Positions 15,748 to 31,606 of a stretch of DNA of 64,000 nucleotides are shown piece after piece. Position numbers and translations under genes: made by a program. Location of the stretch: the NCBI RefSeq assembly GCF_030818795.1, contig NZ_JAUTAY010000001.1, forward strand, positions 3,348,001 through 3,412,000. Reading direction: 5' to 3'. The notes beneath the pieces were generated by a model that was not told the DNA's origin, did no database searches, and saw only the letters and a list, made by a program, of their open reading frames with translations. Numbering within the stretch: position 1 is the stretch's first letter; each line of letters begins with the position of its first letter. Origin of the DNA: Microbacterium sp. SORGH_AS_0862 (lineage in GTDB: Bacteria; Actinomycetota; Actinomycetes; Actinomycetales; Microbacteriaceae).

Positions 15748-17193
15748 TTACTCGCCCGACCAGATCGGGGCGCGGCCGTTGACGGCGTCGCCGATCTTGT
15801 GGATGCGGATGTCGTTCGTCGACCCGGCGATTCCGGGAGGGGAACCGGAGATCACGACGACCTTGTCACCCTCCTTCGCCAGGCCCTTGGAGAGGAAGAA
15901 CTCGTCCACCTGCATGAACATGTGGTCGGTGTGCGGCACGTGCTCCACCAGCGCGGACTGGATGCCCCACGTGACGGCCATGCGGCGGCGGATCGCCGGG
16001 TCCGGCGTGAACGCCATCATCGGGATGCTGGGACGCAGGCGCGACATGCGGCGGGCGGTGTCGCCGGACTCGGTGAAGATGCAGAGCCAGCTCGCCTCGA
16101 CGAACTGAGCGACCTCCATCGCGGCGAGGGTGATCGCGCCACCCTGCGTGCGCGGCTTCGTGTTCAGCGGAGCGATGCGGTCGAGACCGTGCTCCTCCGT
16201 GGAGGCGACGATGCGCGCCATCGTCTCGACGACGCCGACCGGATACTTGCCGACGCTCGTCTCGCCGGAGAGCATGACCGCATCCGCACCGTCGAGGACG
16301 GCGTTGGCGACGTCGCTCGTCTCGGCGCGAGTGGGAACCGGGTTCTCGATCATGGACTCGAGCATCTGTGTGGCCACGATGACGGGCTTCGCCATCCGGC
16401 GGCACAGCTCGACCGCGCGCTTCTGCACGATCGGGACGGCCTCCAGCGGGAGCTCCACACCGAGGTCGCCACGAGCGACCATGATGCCGTCGAAGGCGTC
16501 GATGATCTCCTCGAGGTTGTCGACCGCCTGCGGCTTCTCGATCTTGGCGATGACCGGCACACGCCGACCCTCTTCCGCCATGATCTCGTGCACGCGGTTG
16601 ACGTCCTCCGCGTTGCGGACGAACGACAGGGCGATGATGTCCGCACCCGCGTTCAGACCCCAGCGAAGATCCGCCTCGTCCTTCTCCGAGAGCGCAGGGA
16701 CGTTGACGGCCACGCCGGGCAGGTTGATGCCCTTGTTGTTGGAGACGGGGCCGGCGACGATGACCTTCGTGGTGACGACGGTGCCGTCGGTCTCGACGAC
16801 CTCGACGCGCACCTTGCCGTCATCGATCAGGAGGAAGTCGCCCGGCTTGACGTCCTGCGGCAGGCCCTTGAAGGTCGTCGAGACGATCTCCTTGGTACCC
16901 AGGATGTCCTCGACCGTGATCTTGAAGATGTCACCCACGGCGAGCTCGTGTGGTCCATCGGCGAACTTGCCGAGGCGGATCTTGGGCCCCTGCAGGTCGA
17001 CGAGGATCGCGACGGCGGAGCCGGCGTCCTCCGCGGCACGGCGCACGTTCGCGAAGTTCGCGTCGTGGACCGAGTAGTCACCATGACTGAGGTTGAGGCG
17101 GGCGACGTTCACACCTGCGTCGATGATCGCGCGGACCATCTCATAGGAGGAAGTTGCCGGGCCTAGGGTTGCGACGATTTTCGCGCGTCTCAT
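15748..17193 (-). CDS. pyk: Pyruvate kinase
   Basis: The 481-residue protein is a full-length pyruvate kinase, converting phosphoenolpyruvate and ADP to pyruvate and ATP in glycolysis. Expected motifs are present: RRAKIVATLGPATSS at the N-terminus, ARLNLSHG, the catalytic-Lys segment VIAKIEKPQAV, and the metal-binding MVARGDLGVELPLE followed by ATQMLESM. The C-terminal domain carries the allosteric-site region. A perfect 12-bp palindrome lies directly upstream of the ATG, where the ribosome binding site should be. The gene has its own terminator and precedes the repeat array. Confidence 0.96.
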   Translation of the reverse strand: MRRAKIVATLGPATSSYEMVRAIIDAGVNVARLNLSHGDYSVHDANFANVRRAAEDAGSAVAILVDLQGPKIRLGKFADGPHELAVGDIFKITVEDILGTKEIVSTTFKGLPQDVKPGDFLLIDDGKVRVEVVETDGTVVTTKVIVAGPVSNNKGINLPGVAVNVPALSEKDEADLRWGLNAGADIIALSFVRNAEDVNRVHEIMAEEGRRVPVIAKIEKPQAVDNLEEIIDAFDGIMVARGDLGVELPLEAVPIVQKRAVELCRRMAKPVIVATQMLESMIENPVPTRAETSDVANAVLDGADAVMLSGETSVGKYPVGVVETMARIVASTEEHGLDRIAPLNTKPRTQGGAITLAAMEVAQFVEASWLCIFTESGDTARRMSRLRPSIPMMAFTPDPAIRRRMAVTWGIQSALVEHVPHTDHMFMQVDEFFLSKGLAKEGDKVVVISGSPPGIAGSTNDIRIHKIGDAVNGRAPIWSGE

Positions 17194-17195
17194 CC

Positions 17196-17207
17196 GAGTT
17201 CGAACTC
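17196..17207 (-). promoter_or_regulatory. Perfect palindrome GAGTTCGAACTC at the pyk ribosome binding region
   Basis: The 12-bp palindrome ends 2 nt before the pyk ATG and covers part of the likely GGAG ribosome binding site. It could be a protein operator or an RNA hairpin that limits translation. Confidence 0.4.
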
Positions 17208-17252
17208 CGGGTCTTTTAGCGATGAAGGGGATGCAGGTTCAGCCTACGCGGG

Positions 17253-23292
<6,040 letters not shown>

Positions 23293-23343
23293 ACCAACCG
23301 TCCTCGATTGTTGCTGTTGCTGGGACGACGTCGGCCCGGAGAG

Positions 23344-24351
23344 TTACTTGGCGGCGGTGCTTGTGGCGCTGCCAGTGGTGATGGTTTCGTCGGCGGGGGG
23401 TGCGCTCACATCGACGAAGTCCTCGGTGTTCTGCGATTGTACAGCCGACTTGTCCACCCACTCGCGACCGGGCCGGTACGGCGATGCCTCCAGACCCGTG
23501 TGACGCACCTTCTGCACGACCAGGATGACGAGTCCCAGGATGACGCCGACGATGGCGGCCCACACGTTCGAGCGCAGCCCGAGGAACACCTCGCTCGGGT
23601 CGATGCGGATGTTCTCCCAGACGATTCGGCCCGCCGAGTACCAGACGAGGTAGAGACCGAACTGACGACCCCACTGGAGCGTGAAGCGCTTGCCGGCCCA
23701 CAGGATCACGGCCGCGCCCAGAAGATTCCAGATCACCTCGTAGAGGAAGGTCGGCTGGAAAAGCGTCCCTTCTGGCAGTCCCACGGGGATCGCGTCGTTC
23801 GGCCGGGCGATCTCCAGCCCCCACCACCCGTCGGTCGGCTGACCGAACAGCTCCTGGTTGAAGTAGTTGCCGAAACGGCCCATCGCCTGGGCGATGATGA
23901 GCCCAGGAGCGAGGGCGTCGGCGAAGCTCCAGAACCGGATACCCGTCCAGCGACAGCCGATCAGCGCGCCGATCGCACCGCCGATGAGGGCGCCGTAGAT
24001 CGCGATGCCGCCCTCCCAGATGGCCCACACGGAACCCTGCTCGAAGGGGTTCCACGTGTTCTTGCCGTCACCGAAGTAGAACCCCGGGTGCGTGAGCACG
24101 TGGAAGGCTCTGGCGCCGATGAGGGCGAGAGGAATCGCGAACAGTGCGATGTCCACGACGACCCAGGGCTCGCCACCGCGCTTGGTCAGGCGCCGGTTGG
24201 TGAGGATCGTGGCCACGACGATGCCGGCGATGATGCACAGCGCGTAGAAGCGGATCTCCGGACCGCCCGGCCACAGGTCGAAGTGGTTGATCGGAGGGCT
24301 CGGGATGCTGGCGAGCACGCCTGCGGGCGCGCTCGTGAGGGCGAACGTCAT
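23344..24351 (-). CDS. lgt: Prolipoprotein diacylglyceryl transferase
   Basis: The 335-residue membrane protein transfers a diacylglyceryl group to the lipobox Cys, the first step of lipoprotein maturation. Seven or so transmembrane helices are predicted. The family signature GRFGNYFNQELFG is intact and the FYALCIIAGI segment is typical. A polar tail of about 45 residues at the C-terminus is common in actinobacteria. The ATG has TAGACT 7 nt upstream, so the message may be leaderless. It follows the trp cluster, as in M. tuberculosis (trpA-lgt). Confidence 0.95.
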   Translation of the reverse strand: MTFALTSAPAGVLASIPSPPINHFDLWPGGPEIRFYALCIIAGIVVATILTNRRLTKRGGEPWVVVDIALFAIPLALIGARAFHVLTHPGFYFGDGKNTWNPFEQGSVWAIWEGGIAIYGALIGGAIGALIGCRWTGIRFWSFADALAPGLIIAQAMGRFGNYFNQELFGQPTDGWWGLEIARPNDAIPVGLPEGTLFQPTFLYEVIWNLLGAAVILWAGKRFTLQWGRQFGLYLVWYSAGRIVWENIRIDPSEVFLGLRSNVWAAIVGVILGLVILVVQKVRHTGLEASPYRPGREWVDKSAVQSQNTEDFVDVSAPPADETITTGSATSTAAK

Positions 24352-24358
24352 GACGACG

Positions 24359-24364
24359 AGTCTA
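24359..24364 (-). promoter_or_regulatory. Putative -10 box (TAGACT) for leaderless lgt
   Basis: On the minus strand TAGACT is followed by 7 nt and then the ATG at 24351. Confidence 0.5.
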
Positions 24365-24392
24365 AAGGCGTCGATGGTGCGCTCGTGCGCGC

Positions 24393-24860
24393 TCAGGCAT
24401 ACCTGTCGAAGCGCGCGCCCTCGGGTCGGGAACGCTCGATCGTGAACACCAGCAGGACGATCGCCCCGATCAGCGGGATCAGCAGGATGAAGAACCAGAG
24501 CCCGCTGCGATCGGTGTCGTGCAGACGGCGCCAGGTCAGGGCGAGACCGGGCAGGAGGGTGAGCAGGGAGTAGAGCGTGGCGATGGCCCCGATCACCGTC
24601 GTCACGCCGGCGTCAGACTGTGCGCCGTTCCACACCACGTAGGGTGCGGGCCACGCCGCGAAGGTCAGCGGCTCGCCGGCGGCGGTCGAGACGATCTGGA
24701 ATCCGATCCCGACCAGGGCGTTCGTCAGCACCCACCACCAGAACTCGCTGCGGCTCGCCCTGCCCGCGAACGTCGCGTACTTCAGGAAGTAACGCGCGAT
24801 CGCCTGCGCCCAGGACGCTCCGTAGAGCGGCGACGACAGGGGGATCACGGAGGAGCTCAC
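24393..24860 (-). CDS. DUF805 domain membrane protein
   Basis: This 155-residue protein has four predicted transmembrane helices and the DUF805 signature: FLKYATFAGRASRSEFWWWVL near the start, then ALTWRRLHDTDRSGLWFF before the last helices. The family's function is unknown. I chose the GTG at 24860; the frame is open further up into trpA, but that region is charged and unlike the family. It lies between trpA and lgt on the same strand. Confidence 0.8.
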   Translation of the reverse strand: MSSSVIPLSSPLYGASWAQAIARYFLKYATFAGRASRSEFWWWVLTNALVGIGFQIVSTAAGEPLTFAAWPAPYVVWNGAQSDAGVTTVIGAIATLYSLLTLLPGLALTWRRLHDTDRSGLWFFILLIPLIGAIVLLVFTIERSRPEGARFDRYA

Positions 24861-24903
24861 CTCGGCGACGCTACGCGAACCGAGCCTTCCTCGCGAGCCG
24901 GGC

Positions 24904-25689
24904 TCAGCGACGCGTGCCGTCAGCGAGGGCGCGGGCGGTGCGCCCCAGCTCCTCGAGTCCGCCGTCACGGAGCGCGCGCACCAGGGCCGTTCCCACGATC
25001 GCGCCGTCGGCGTACTCCAGGACGCCGGAGACCTGTTCCGCGTTCGAGATTCCGATGCCGACCGCGGCGTGCTCTACGCCCTTCTCGCGCAGTCGCGCCA
25101 CGAGCGTGCGTGCGGCCGCATCCAGCTCGGCGCGCTCCCCGGTGATCCCCATCGTCGAGACCGTGTAGACGAATCCCGTCGAGTTCTGCACGACGAGCTC
25201 GAGCCGCTCGTCGCTCGAAGTGGGTGCGGCGAGGAAGATGCGGTCGAGTCCCGTCCGCTCGCTCGCGGCGATCCATTCGGCAGCCGCCTCCGGAGTGATG
25301 TCGGGGGTGATGAGCCCGGCTCCCCCGGCCGCGAGCAGGTCGTCGGCGTATCGATCGACGCCGTACTGGAAAACGGGGTTCCAGTACGTCATCACGACGA
25401 CCGGAACGTCGACGCGGCTCGTGATCTCCTTGATCGCCGGGAACAGGTCGCGCAGTCGGAAGCCTGCGGCCAGCGCGGCTTGCGTCGCCTCCTGGATGAC
25501 CAGGCCGTCCATCACGGGATCGGAGTACGGCGGGCCGAGCTCGATGATGTCCGCGCCGTTCTCGGCGAGCATGACCGCCGCCTCGATGCTGGTGGCGATG
25601 TCGGGGAAACCGAGCGGGAGGTACCCGACGAACGCTCCCCGTCCCTCGGCGTGGGCGGCCTCGATGGCCGCTGCGACGCGTGAGCTCAC
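24904..25689 (-). CDS. trpA: Tryptophan synthase alpha chain
   Basis: The 261-residue TIM-barrel subunit cleaves indole-3-glycerol phosphate to indole and glyceraldehyde 3-phosphate and passes indole to TrpB. Typical sequences include GYLPLGFPD, the catalytic Glu region [17 protein letters not shown], and later [13 protein letters not shown] and [10 protein letters not shown]. Its start overlaps the end of trpB by 4 bp, so translation is coupled. Confidence 0.95.
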   Translation of the reverse strand: MSSRVAAAIEAAHAEGRGAFVGYLPLGFPDIATSIEAAVMLAENGADIIELGPPYSDPVMDGLVIQEATQAALAAGFRLRDLFPAIKEITSRVDVPVVVMTYWNPVFQYGVDRYADDLLAAGGAGLITPDITPEAAAEWIAASERTGLDRIFLAAPTSSDERLELVVQNSTGFVYTVSTMGITGERAELDAAARTLVARLREKGVEHAAVGIGISNAEQVSGVLEYADGAIVGTALVRALRDGGLEELGRTARALADGTRR

Positions 25690-26954
25690 AGCTCGGTCCC
25701 CTCTCCTCGTGCCTCGTCGGACGACGGCGGGACATCGACCGGCGACCCCTCCTCGCCTGCGGCGTCGTAAAGGTCGAAGTAGCGGGCGGCGGTGTCCATG
25801 TCCTTGTCACCGCGACCGGACAGGTTGATGGCGATGACCGCGTCGGGGCCCAGCTCCTTGCCGATGCGCAGCGCGCCCGCCAGCGCATGCGCCGACTCGA
25901 TGGCGGGGATGATGCCCTCGGTGCGCGAGAGCAGACGCAGAGCCTGCATGGCCTCGTCGTCGGTCGCCGGGATGTAGGACGCACGCCCGATGTCGGCCAG
26001 CCACGCGTGCTCGGGGCCGACACCCGGGTAGTCCAGGCCCGCGGAGATCGAGTGGGACTCGACGGTCTGGCCGTCCTCGTCCTGGAGCACATAGGTCTTC
26101 GCGCCGTGCAGGATGCCCGCACGACCGCGTTCGATGGAGGCCGCGTGCTTCGGGGTGTCGACCCCGTCACCCGCCGCTTCGACGCCGTAGAGCGCGACCG
26201 ACTCGTCGTCGAGGAACGCGTCGAACATGCCGATCGCGTTCGAGCCGCCCCCGACGCACGCGAACACGGCGTCGGGAAGCCGGCCCACCTGATCGAGGAG
26301 CTGTGCGCGAGCTTCCTCGCCGATGACCTTCTGGAAGTCGCGCACGAGGGCGGGGAACGGATGCGGCCCCGCTGCGGTACCGAAGATGTAGTTCGTCGTC
26401 TCGACGCTCGCCACCCAGTCGCGATACGCCTCGTTGATGGCGTCCTTGAGAGTGCGCGAGCCCGTCGTGACCGGGATGACCTCGGCGCCCAGCAGCCGCA
26501 TCCGCGCGACGTTCAGAGCCTGCCGCTCGGTGTCGACTTCGCCCATGTAGATCGTGCACTCGAATCCGAACAGCGCCGCAGCGGTCGCGGTCGCGACGCC
26601 GTGCTGCCCGGCGCCCGTTTCCGCGATGACGCGCGTCTTTCCCAGGCGCTTGGTGAGCAGGGCCTGTCCGAGAACGTTGTTGATCTTGTGCGAGCCGGTG
26701 TGGTTGAGGTCCTCGCGCTTGAGGAACACGCGTCCGCCACCCGCGTGGGCGGCGAACCTCGGCACCTCCGTGAGCACCGAAGGACGTCCGGCGTAGGAGT
26801 GCAGCAGCTCCGCGAACTCCGCCTGGAAGGCGGGATCGACGATCGCGGACTCGTAGACAGCAGTCAGCTCGTCGATCGCGGCGATGAGCGACTCGGGCAT
26901 GTAGCGCCCGCCGTACTGACCGAAGAAGGGTCCTTTGACATCGCGCAGACTCAT
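25686..26954 (-). CDS. trpB: Tryptophan synthase beta chain
   Basis: The 422-residue PLP enzyme joins indole and serine to tryptophan. The PLP Lys lies in [15 protein letters not shown] and the phosphate-binding Gly loop in [12 protein letters not shown]. The segment [12 protein letters not shown] is also conserved. It overlaps trpC by 4 bp upstream and trpA by 4 bp downstream. A C-terminal tail rich in Glu and Ser extends slightly past the usual end. Confidence 0.96.
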   Translation of the reverse strand: MSLRDVKGPFFGQYGGRYMPESLIAAIDELTAVYESAIVDPAFQAEFAELLHSYAGRPSVLTEVPRFAAHAGGGRVFLKREDLNHTGSHKINNVLGQALLTKRLGKTRVIAETGAGQHGVATATAAALFGFECTIYMGEVDTERQALNVARMRLLGAEVIPVTTGSRTLKDAINEAYRDWVASVETTNYIFGTAAGPHPFPALVRDFQKVIGEEARAQLLDQVGRLPDAVFACVGGGSNAIGMFDAFLDDESVALYGVEAAGDGVDTPKHAASIERGRAGILHGAKTYVLQDEDGQTVESHSISAGLDYPGVGPEHAWLADIGRASYIPATDDEAMQALRLLSRTEGIIPAIESAHALAGALRIGKELGPDAVIAINLSGRGDKDMDTAARYFDLYDAAGEEGSPVDVPPSSDEARGEGTEL

Positions 26955-27730
26955 GATCCAGCCTCCAGGAAAGCGTGCAGGGTCGCGACCGGCTCCGAGG
27001 TCACGAGAGCCTCGCCGATGAGGACGACGTCCGCGCCGCCGGAGCGGTAGTGGCGCACGTCATCGGGAGTGAGGACCGCCGATTCGGCGATCTTGATCGC
27101 ATCGCTCGGGAACGAATCGGCGAGACGGCCGAACAGATCGCGATCGAGTTCGAACGTGCTGAGGTTGCGCGCGTTGACCCCGATGAGACGTGCTCCGAGA
27201 TCGGCTGCGCGGGACAACTCTTGGGCCGAGTGCGTCTCCACGAGCGGCGTCATGCCGAGCTGGAGAACGAGCTCGTGCAGCTCGGCGAGCAGCTGTTGCT
27301 CGAGGGCCGCGACGATCAGCAGCACCAGATCCGCCCCGGATGCGCGGGCTTCGAGCACCTGGTAGGGCGTGGCGATGAAGTCCTTGCGCAGAACCGGGAC
27401 CGAGACGCGCTCGCGCACCGCTTCGAGGTCGGCGAGGCTGCCCTTGAACTTGCGCCCCTCCGTGAGCACCGAGATCGCGCTCGCGCCGCCCTCTTCGTAT
27501 CGAGATGCCTGGAAGGCGGGATCGGGAATCGCCGCCAGGTCGCCGCGGGACGGGCTCGCCCGCTTCACCTCGGCGATGATCTTCACGCGGTCCGCGGGGG
27601 CGAGGGCGGCCAGCGCGTCGAGCGCAGCGGGGCGGTCCAGCGCAGCGCGCTCCACGACCGCCAGAGGCGTGCGCGACTCTCGCTCGCGGGCATCCTCCAC
27701 TGCGCCGGCCGTGAGGTCGGCGAGCACCAT
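26951..27730 (-). CDS. trpC: Indole-3-glycerol phosphate synthase
   Basis: The 259-residue TIM barrel closes the ring of carboxyphenylaminodeoxyribulose phosphate to give indole-3-glycerol phosphate. Conserved blocks include [15 protein letters not shown] with the catalytic Lys, [20 protein letters not shown] and [13 protein letters not shown]. The ATG at 27730 overlaps the stop of the upstream small membrane protein gene (TGATG), which fixes the start. trpD, trpE and trpG are not in this window. Confidence 0.95.
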   Translation of the reverse strand: MVLADLTAGAVEDARERESRTPLAVVERAALDRPAALDALAALAPADRVKIIAEVKRASPSRGDLAAIPDPAFQASRYEEGGASAISVLTEGRKFKGSLADLEAVRERVSVPVLRKDFIATPYQVLEARASGADLVLLIVAALEQQLLAELHELVLQLGMTPLVETHSAQELSRAADLGARLIGVNARNLSTFELDRDLFGRLADSFPSDAIKIAESAVLTPDDVRHYRSGGADVVLIGEALVTSEPVATLHAFLEAGS

Positions 27731-27960
27731 CAGTGCTCTTTCGCGACGTACTTGGGGCCGTTGACGCCCCAACCGGCGCGGGCCAGAGCCCACCCGGTGA
27801 TCAGACCCACCACGAGCAGACCGACCGACGCCCAGACGAGCACGGGCATGTCGAGCACGAAGAACACCGTGCCCAGCGCGACGGCGACGAGCATGATCAC
27901 CACGGCCGTCCAGGCTGCCGGGGAGTGTCCGTGGCCGGGGTCGTCGATGGAATTGCTCAT
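27730..27960 (-). CDS. Small membrane protein of the trp cluster (DUF6704-like)
   Basis: The 76-residue protein has two transmembrane helices after a HGHSPAAWTAV motif. Small proteins with this HGxxPAAWT signature are regularly found upstream of trpC in actinobacteria and are, as I recall, labelled DUF6704. No function is established. Its stop codon overlaps the trpC start, so it belongs to the same transcript. Confidence 0.8.
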   Translation of the reverse strand: MSNSIDDPGHGHSPAAWTAVVIMLVAVALGTVFFVLDMPVLVWASVGLLVVGLITGWALARAGWGVNGPKYVAKEH

Positions 27961-28001
27961 GTCTCTCCTTCGGGTGCGGCCTCGTGACGGCCGGATCCAG
28001 T

Positions 28002-28607
28002 CTAGCGGGGCGGGTCGGGGAAGGTCGGATCATCGCCGCGCGAGAGGTCGTCCCACGAGTCGATCGCGTCCAGCGGTGCGCCGTCGGCGGTGGCTCCCCT
28101 ACGGCGCGGAGCGTCGTACTTGCGCCCTCCGCCCGGCCAGCGCCAACCGGTGACGAGAACGAACGAGCCCGCCACCAGCAGCACGACGGCGGCGACGAGG
28201 GTGACCACGGGCCACCCCGTGACGCTCGTGCTCGCGACGAGTGCCGCCACCGACGAGTCACCGGTGATGCCGGTGGTCTCCGTCACGCTCGGGGCATAGG
28301 CGTCGATGGGAGCGTCGAAGGCGACGGGCGCCGTGAGCAGCGCGATACCGATCGCGGCAGCCACCGTCAGAGCGCCGAACACGACCCGGAGGACCCGGCC
28401 GACGATCGACAACGCAGCGCCCAACGCGAGCACCGCGAGACTCAGCGGCGTGAGCACGGGGATGGCGGCGGTCCCCGCGACCGCGACATCGGCGGCCGCG
28501 CCGTCCGTCAGCGCGACGTGGATCCAGGTCTGCGTGGCCGCCAGGGTGCTCGCGGCACCGCCTACCAGGATCGCCAGAACCGCGCTCGAGCGCGCGCGAC
28601 GGATCAC
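28002..28607 (-). CDS. Trp biosynthesis-associated membrane protein
   Basis: The 201-residue protein has about four transmembrane helices. It begins with a basic segment (IRRARSSAV) and has TQTWIHVAL after the first helix. The last helix ends in [15 protein letters not shown], followed by an acidic, disordered tail. This fits the actinobacterial family named for its constant place in trp operons (as Rv1610 in M. tuberculosis). The GTG start overlaps the hisI stop by 4 bp (GTGA). In related genomes trpE usually lies between these two genes; here nothing does. Confidence 0.85.
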   Translation of the reverse strand: MIRRARSSAVLAILVGGAASTLAATQTWIHVALTDGAAADVAVAGTAAIPVLTPLSLAVLALGAALSIVGRVLRVVFGALTVAAAIGIALLTAPVAFDAPIDAYAPSVTETTGITGDSSVAALVASTSVTGWPVVTLVAAVVLLVAGSFVLVTGWRWPGGGRKYDAPRRRGATADGAPLDAIDSWDDLSRGDDPTFPDPPR

Positions 28608-28960
28608 TCGCCGCCTCGAACGGGGTCCAGGTCGTCGGAGTCGAAGCAGGTCCGTGTGCCGGTGTGACAGGCGGGGCCGGTCTGTTCGACGGACAGCAGC
28701 ACGGCATCGCCGTCGCAGTCCAGACGGGCACCGTGCACGACCTGGATGTTCCCCGAGGTGTCGCCCTTGCGCCAGTACTCCTGCCTCGAGCGCGACCAGT
28801 ACGTGGCGCGGCCGGACGTGAGCGTGCGCCGCAGCGCCTCCGCATCCATCCAGCCCATCATGAGCACCTCTCGGGTGTCCCACTGCTGCACGATCGCCGC
28901 GACCAGGCCCTGGTCGTTGAAGCGGACTCGGGAGATGCGCTCCTCGATGCTCTCGCTCAC
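28604..28960 (-). CDS. hisI: Phosphoribosyl-AMP cyclohydrolase
   Basis: The 118-residue enzyme opens the purine ring of phosphoribosyl-AMP, the third step of histidine synthesis. The family core is clear: [14 protein letters not shown], then [16 protein letters not shown], and zinc-binding Cys residues in LDCDGD and [10 protein letters not shown]. The GTG at 28960 overlaps hisF by 4 bp. HisE is a separate gene here (30607-30870), as usual in actinobacteria. Confidence 0.95.
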   Translation of the reverse strand: MSESIEERISRVRFNDQGLVAAIVQQWDTREVLMMGWMDAEALRRTLTSGRATYWSRSRQEYWRKGDTSGNIQVVHGARLDCDGDAVLLSVEQTGPACHTGTRTCFDSDDLDPVRGGE

Positions 28961-29721
28961 CGCCGCACCTCGATCCCGTCTCCGACCAGCGCGTCCTTGA
29001 CGTCGCCGACCGTGAGCTGACCGGAGTGGAACACGGATGCGGCGAGCACGGCATCGGCGCCGGCTCGGATCGCGGGCGCGAAATCGCCGACCTGCCCGGC
29101 GCCGCCGGAGGCGATGACCGGAACGCGAGAGATCTCCCGCATCAGAGCGACGAGCTCGAGGTCGAAGCCGTTCTTCGTGCCGTCGGCGTCGATCGAGTTG
29201 ACCAGCAGCTCGCCCGCACCGCGCTCGATCGCCTCGCGTGCCCACGCGAGCGCGTCGAGCTGCGTCAGCGTACGTCCGCCGTGGGTCGTGATGGCGAACC
29301 CGGAGGGCATCCCCTCGGCGCGCTTGACATCGAGCGACAGCACGAGCACCTGCGCACCGAAGCGGTCGGCGATCTCGTCGATCAGGCCAGGACGGGCGAT
29401 CGCCGCGGAGTTCACGCCGATCTTGTCCGCGCCGACCGCGAGCAGCCTCGCGACGTCCTCGTCCGAACGAACGCCGCCGCCGACGGTCAACGGGATGAAG
29501 ACCTCTTCCGCCGTGCGACGCACGACGTCGTAGGTCGTCGCCCGCTCGTCGACGGTCGCCGTCACGTCGAGGAACGTGAGCTCGTCAGCACCCTGTTCGA
29601 AGTACACGCGCGCGAGCTCGACGGGGTCTCCCATGTCGCGGAGGTTCTCGAAGTTCACGCCCTTCACCACTCGCCCCGCCGCCACGTCCAGGCACGGGAT
29701 GACTCGGCAGACCACGCTCAT
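28957..29721 (-). CDS. hisF: Imidazole glycerol phosphate synthase subunit HisF
   Basis: The 254-residue TIM barrel is the cyclase half of imidazole glycerol phosphate synthase, working with HisH, which is not in the window. The two catalytic Asp residues lie in [15 protein letters not shown] and [13 protein letters not shown]. The phosphate-binding Gly loops (VGGGVRS and ASGGAG) are intact. The ATG at 29721 overlaps the hisG stop codon (TGATG). Confidence 0.95.
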   Translation of the reverse strand: MSVVCRVIPCLDVAAGRVVKGVNFENLRDMGDPVELARVYFEQGADELTFLDVTATVDERATTYDVVRRTAEEVFIPLTVGGGVRSDEDVARLLAVGADKIGVNSAAIARPGLIDEIADRFGAQVLVLSLDVKRAEGMPSGFAITTHGGRTLTQLDALAWAREAIERGAGELLVNSIDADGTKNGFDLELVALMREISRVPVIASGGAGQVGDFAPAIRAGADAVLAASVFHSGQLTVGDVKDALVGDGIEVRR

Positions 29722-30563
29722 CAGAGCCTCGCCGCGTGGATCTCGGTCACGAGGATCGCCCTCGCACCAATCGCATAGAGCGCGTCCATGACCTGGTTCA
29801 CGCCCTTGCGCGGGCTCATGACACGCACCGCCACCCACGACGGATCCCGCAGCGGCGAGATCGTCGGTGATTCGATACCTGGGGCGACGGCGATCGCGTC
29901 GTCGACGAGGGCGGCGGGCAGGTCGTAATCGATGAGCACGTACTCGCGCGCGACGATGACACCGCGCAGGCGGCGCAGCAGCGTCTCGAGGCCTGCAGGC
30001 TCCTGCGCGCCGGTGATCAAGACCGCATCCGACTCCAGAAGGACCGGGCCGAAGATCTCGAGCCCCGCCTGGCGAAGCGTGGTGCCGGTGGAGACGACGT
30101 CGGCCACCGCGTCGGCGACGCCGAGTTCGACGGCCGACTCCACGGCACCGTCGAGCGGCACGAGGTCGACGGCCACACCGTGCTCGTCGAGGTAGGCGTC
30201 GACGAGGCCCGGGTAGGCGGTGGCGACCCGCATCCCCTCGAGGTCGGCGAGTTCGGTGAACCGACCGGGAGGGCCGGCGAAGCGGAACGTGGAGCCGCCG
30301 AATCCGAGCGCCTCGATCTCGCGCGCACCCGGCATGCGGGCGTCCAGCAGCAGGTCGCGACCGGTGATTCCGACATCGAGCGCGCCCGAACCGACGTAGG
30401 TGGCGATGTCCTTGGGGCGCAGGTAGAAGAACTCGACGTCGTTGAGCGGGTCGATGGCGTGCAGATCCTTCGGATCACGACGGCCCTTGTAGCCCGCTTC
30501 GGCGAGCATGGCCGCCGCGGTCTCGGAAAGGGAGCCCTTGTTGGGCACGGCGATTCTCAGCAT
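29721..30563 (-). CDS. hisG: ATP phosphoribosyltransferase (long form)
   Basis: The 280-residue enzyme joins ATP and PRPP in the first and feedback-controlled step of histidine synthesis. It begins [20 protein letters not shown], has the PRPP-loop-like segment [12 protein letters not shown], and carries the extra C-terminal regulatory domain of the long form, so it should not need HisZ. It lies 43 nt downstream of hisE. Confidence 0.95.
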   Translation of the reverse strand: MLRIAVPNKGSLSETAAAMLAEAGYKGRRDPKDLHAIDPLNDVEFFYLRPKDIATYVGSGALDVGITGRDLLLDARMPGAREIEALGFGGSTFRFAGPPGRFTELADLEGMRVATAYPGLVDAYLDEHGVAVDLVPLDGAVESAVELGVADAVADVVSTGTTLRQAGLEIFGPVLLESDAVLITGAQEPAGLETLLRRLRGVIVAREYVLIDYDLPAALVDDAIAVAPGIESPTISPLRDPSWVAVRVMSPRKGVNQVMDALYAIGARAILVTEIHAARL

Positions 30564-30606
30564 GGGAAAACTCTCGGGAAGGTGACGGATGCGGCGGGTG
30601 CGGGCA

Positions 30607-30870
30607 TCAGAGATGTCGGTACACGTCCGCCGGCGTCAGACCCTTGGCCAGCATGAGCACCTGGAGGTGGTAGAGCAGCTGGGAGATCTCCTCAGCCGCT
30701 TCGGTGTCGCTCTGGTACTCGGCGGCCATCCAGACCTCCGCGGCCTCTTCGACGATCTTCTTGCCGATCGCGTGCACACCGGCATCCAGCTCCGCGACGG
30801 TGCCGGATCCGGCCGGTCGCGTCCGGGCCTTGAGCTCCAGCTCCGCGAACAGGTCGTCGAACGTCTTCAC
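30607..30870 (-). CDS. hisE: Phosphoribosyl-ATP pyrophosphatase
   Basis: The 87-residue enzyme removes pyrophosphate from phosphoribosyl-ATP, the second step of histidine synthesis. It is an all-helical MazG-like domain with the metal-binding run [16 protein letters not shown] and [14 protein letters not shown]. The GTG start has TACCCT exactly 6 nt upstream, so the hisE-hisG-hisF-hisI-trp transcript probably begins here as a leaderless mRNA. Confidence 0.95.
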   Translation of the reverse strand: MKTFDDLFAELELKARTRPAGSGTVAELDAGVHAIGKKIVEEAAEVWMAAEYQSDTEAAEEISQLLYHLQVLMLAKGLTPADVYRHL

Positions 30871-30876
30871 CGTCCT

Positions 30877-30882
30877 AGGGTA
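30877..30882 (-). promoter_or_regulatory. Putative -10 box (TACCCT) for leaderless hisE operon
   Basis: On the minus strand TACCCT is followed by AGGACG and then the GTG at 30870. Confidence 0.45.
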
Positions 30883-30911
30883 CCGTCCGCCGACCGACTC
30901 GGATGTCGCCC

Positions 30912-31586
30912 TCAGTGGCGGTGCATCCTCGCATCGGCGGCCTGCGCCCTGAGCCCGGCGATCGCCGCATCCGGATCCGCCGCGCCGAACACGGCGGATC
31001 CGGCGACGAACGTGTCCGCGCCGGCGGAGGCCGCCTGCTCGATGGTGGCTGGAGCGATGCCGCCGTCGACCTGGAGCCAGACCGCGGAGTCGACCCGGCG
31101 CGCGGCGTCGGCGAGCCGGGCGAGCTTGGGCATCGTCTCGGGCATGAACGACTGTCCGCCGAATCCCGGCTCCACGGTCATCACCAGGATCTGATCGAAC
31201 TCGTGCAGCAGCTCCAGGAGCGGCTCCTCCGAGGTCCCGGGTTTGATCGCCACCCCGGCACGTGCACCGATCTCACGCAGCCGCCGTGCGAGAGCCACCG
31301 GGTCGGCGGCGGCTTCGAGGTGGAAGGTCACCGAGGCCGCACCAAGCTCCGCGTATCCGGGCGCCCAGCGATCGGGGTCGTCGATCATGAGGTGGACGTC
31401 CAGCGGCACGGGACTCGTCGCCTGCACGCGCTCGACCATCTGCGGACCGAACGTGAGGTTCGGCACGAAGTGGTTGTCCATCACGTCCACGTGCACGAAG
31501 TCGGCACCGGAGATGCGACCGAGCTCCGCCTGCATGTTGACGAAGTCTGCGGCGAGGATCGAGGGATTGATGCGGGGGGCGCTCAC
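30912..31586 (-). CDS. rpe: Ribulose-phosphate 3-epimerase
   Basis: The 224-residue TIM barrel interconverts ribulose 5-phosphate and xylulose 5-phosphate in the pentose phosphate pathway. Conserved blocks are [39 protein letters not shown] and VDGGI. The GTG at 31586 is chosen because the family start follows at once and a GGCAGG or GATAAT signal lies just upstream. It follows rsmB by 20 nt, as in M. tuberculosis (Rv1407-Rv1408). Confidence 0.94.
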   Translation of the reverse strand: MSAPRINPSILAADFVNMQAELGRISGADFVHVDVMDNHFVPNLTFGPQMVERVQATSPVPLDVHLMIDDPDRWAPGYAELGAASVTFHLEAAADPVALARRLREIGARAGVAIKPGTSEEPLLELLHEFDQILVMTVEPGFGGQSFMPETMPKLARLADAARRVDSAVWLQVDGGIAPATIEQAASAGADTFVAGSAVFGAADPDAAIAGLRAQAADARMHRH

Positions 31587-31606
31587 CCTGCCATTATCGG
31601 CGACGG

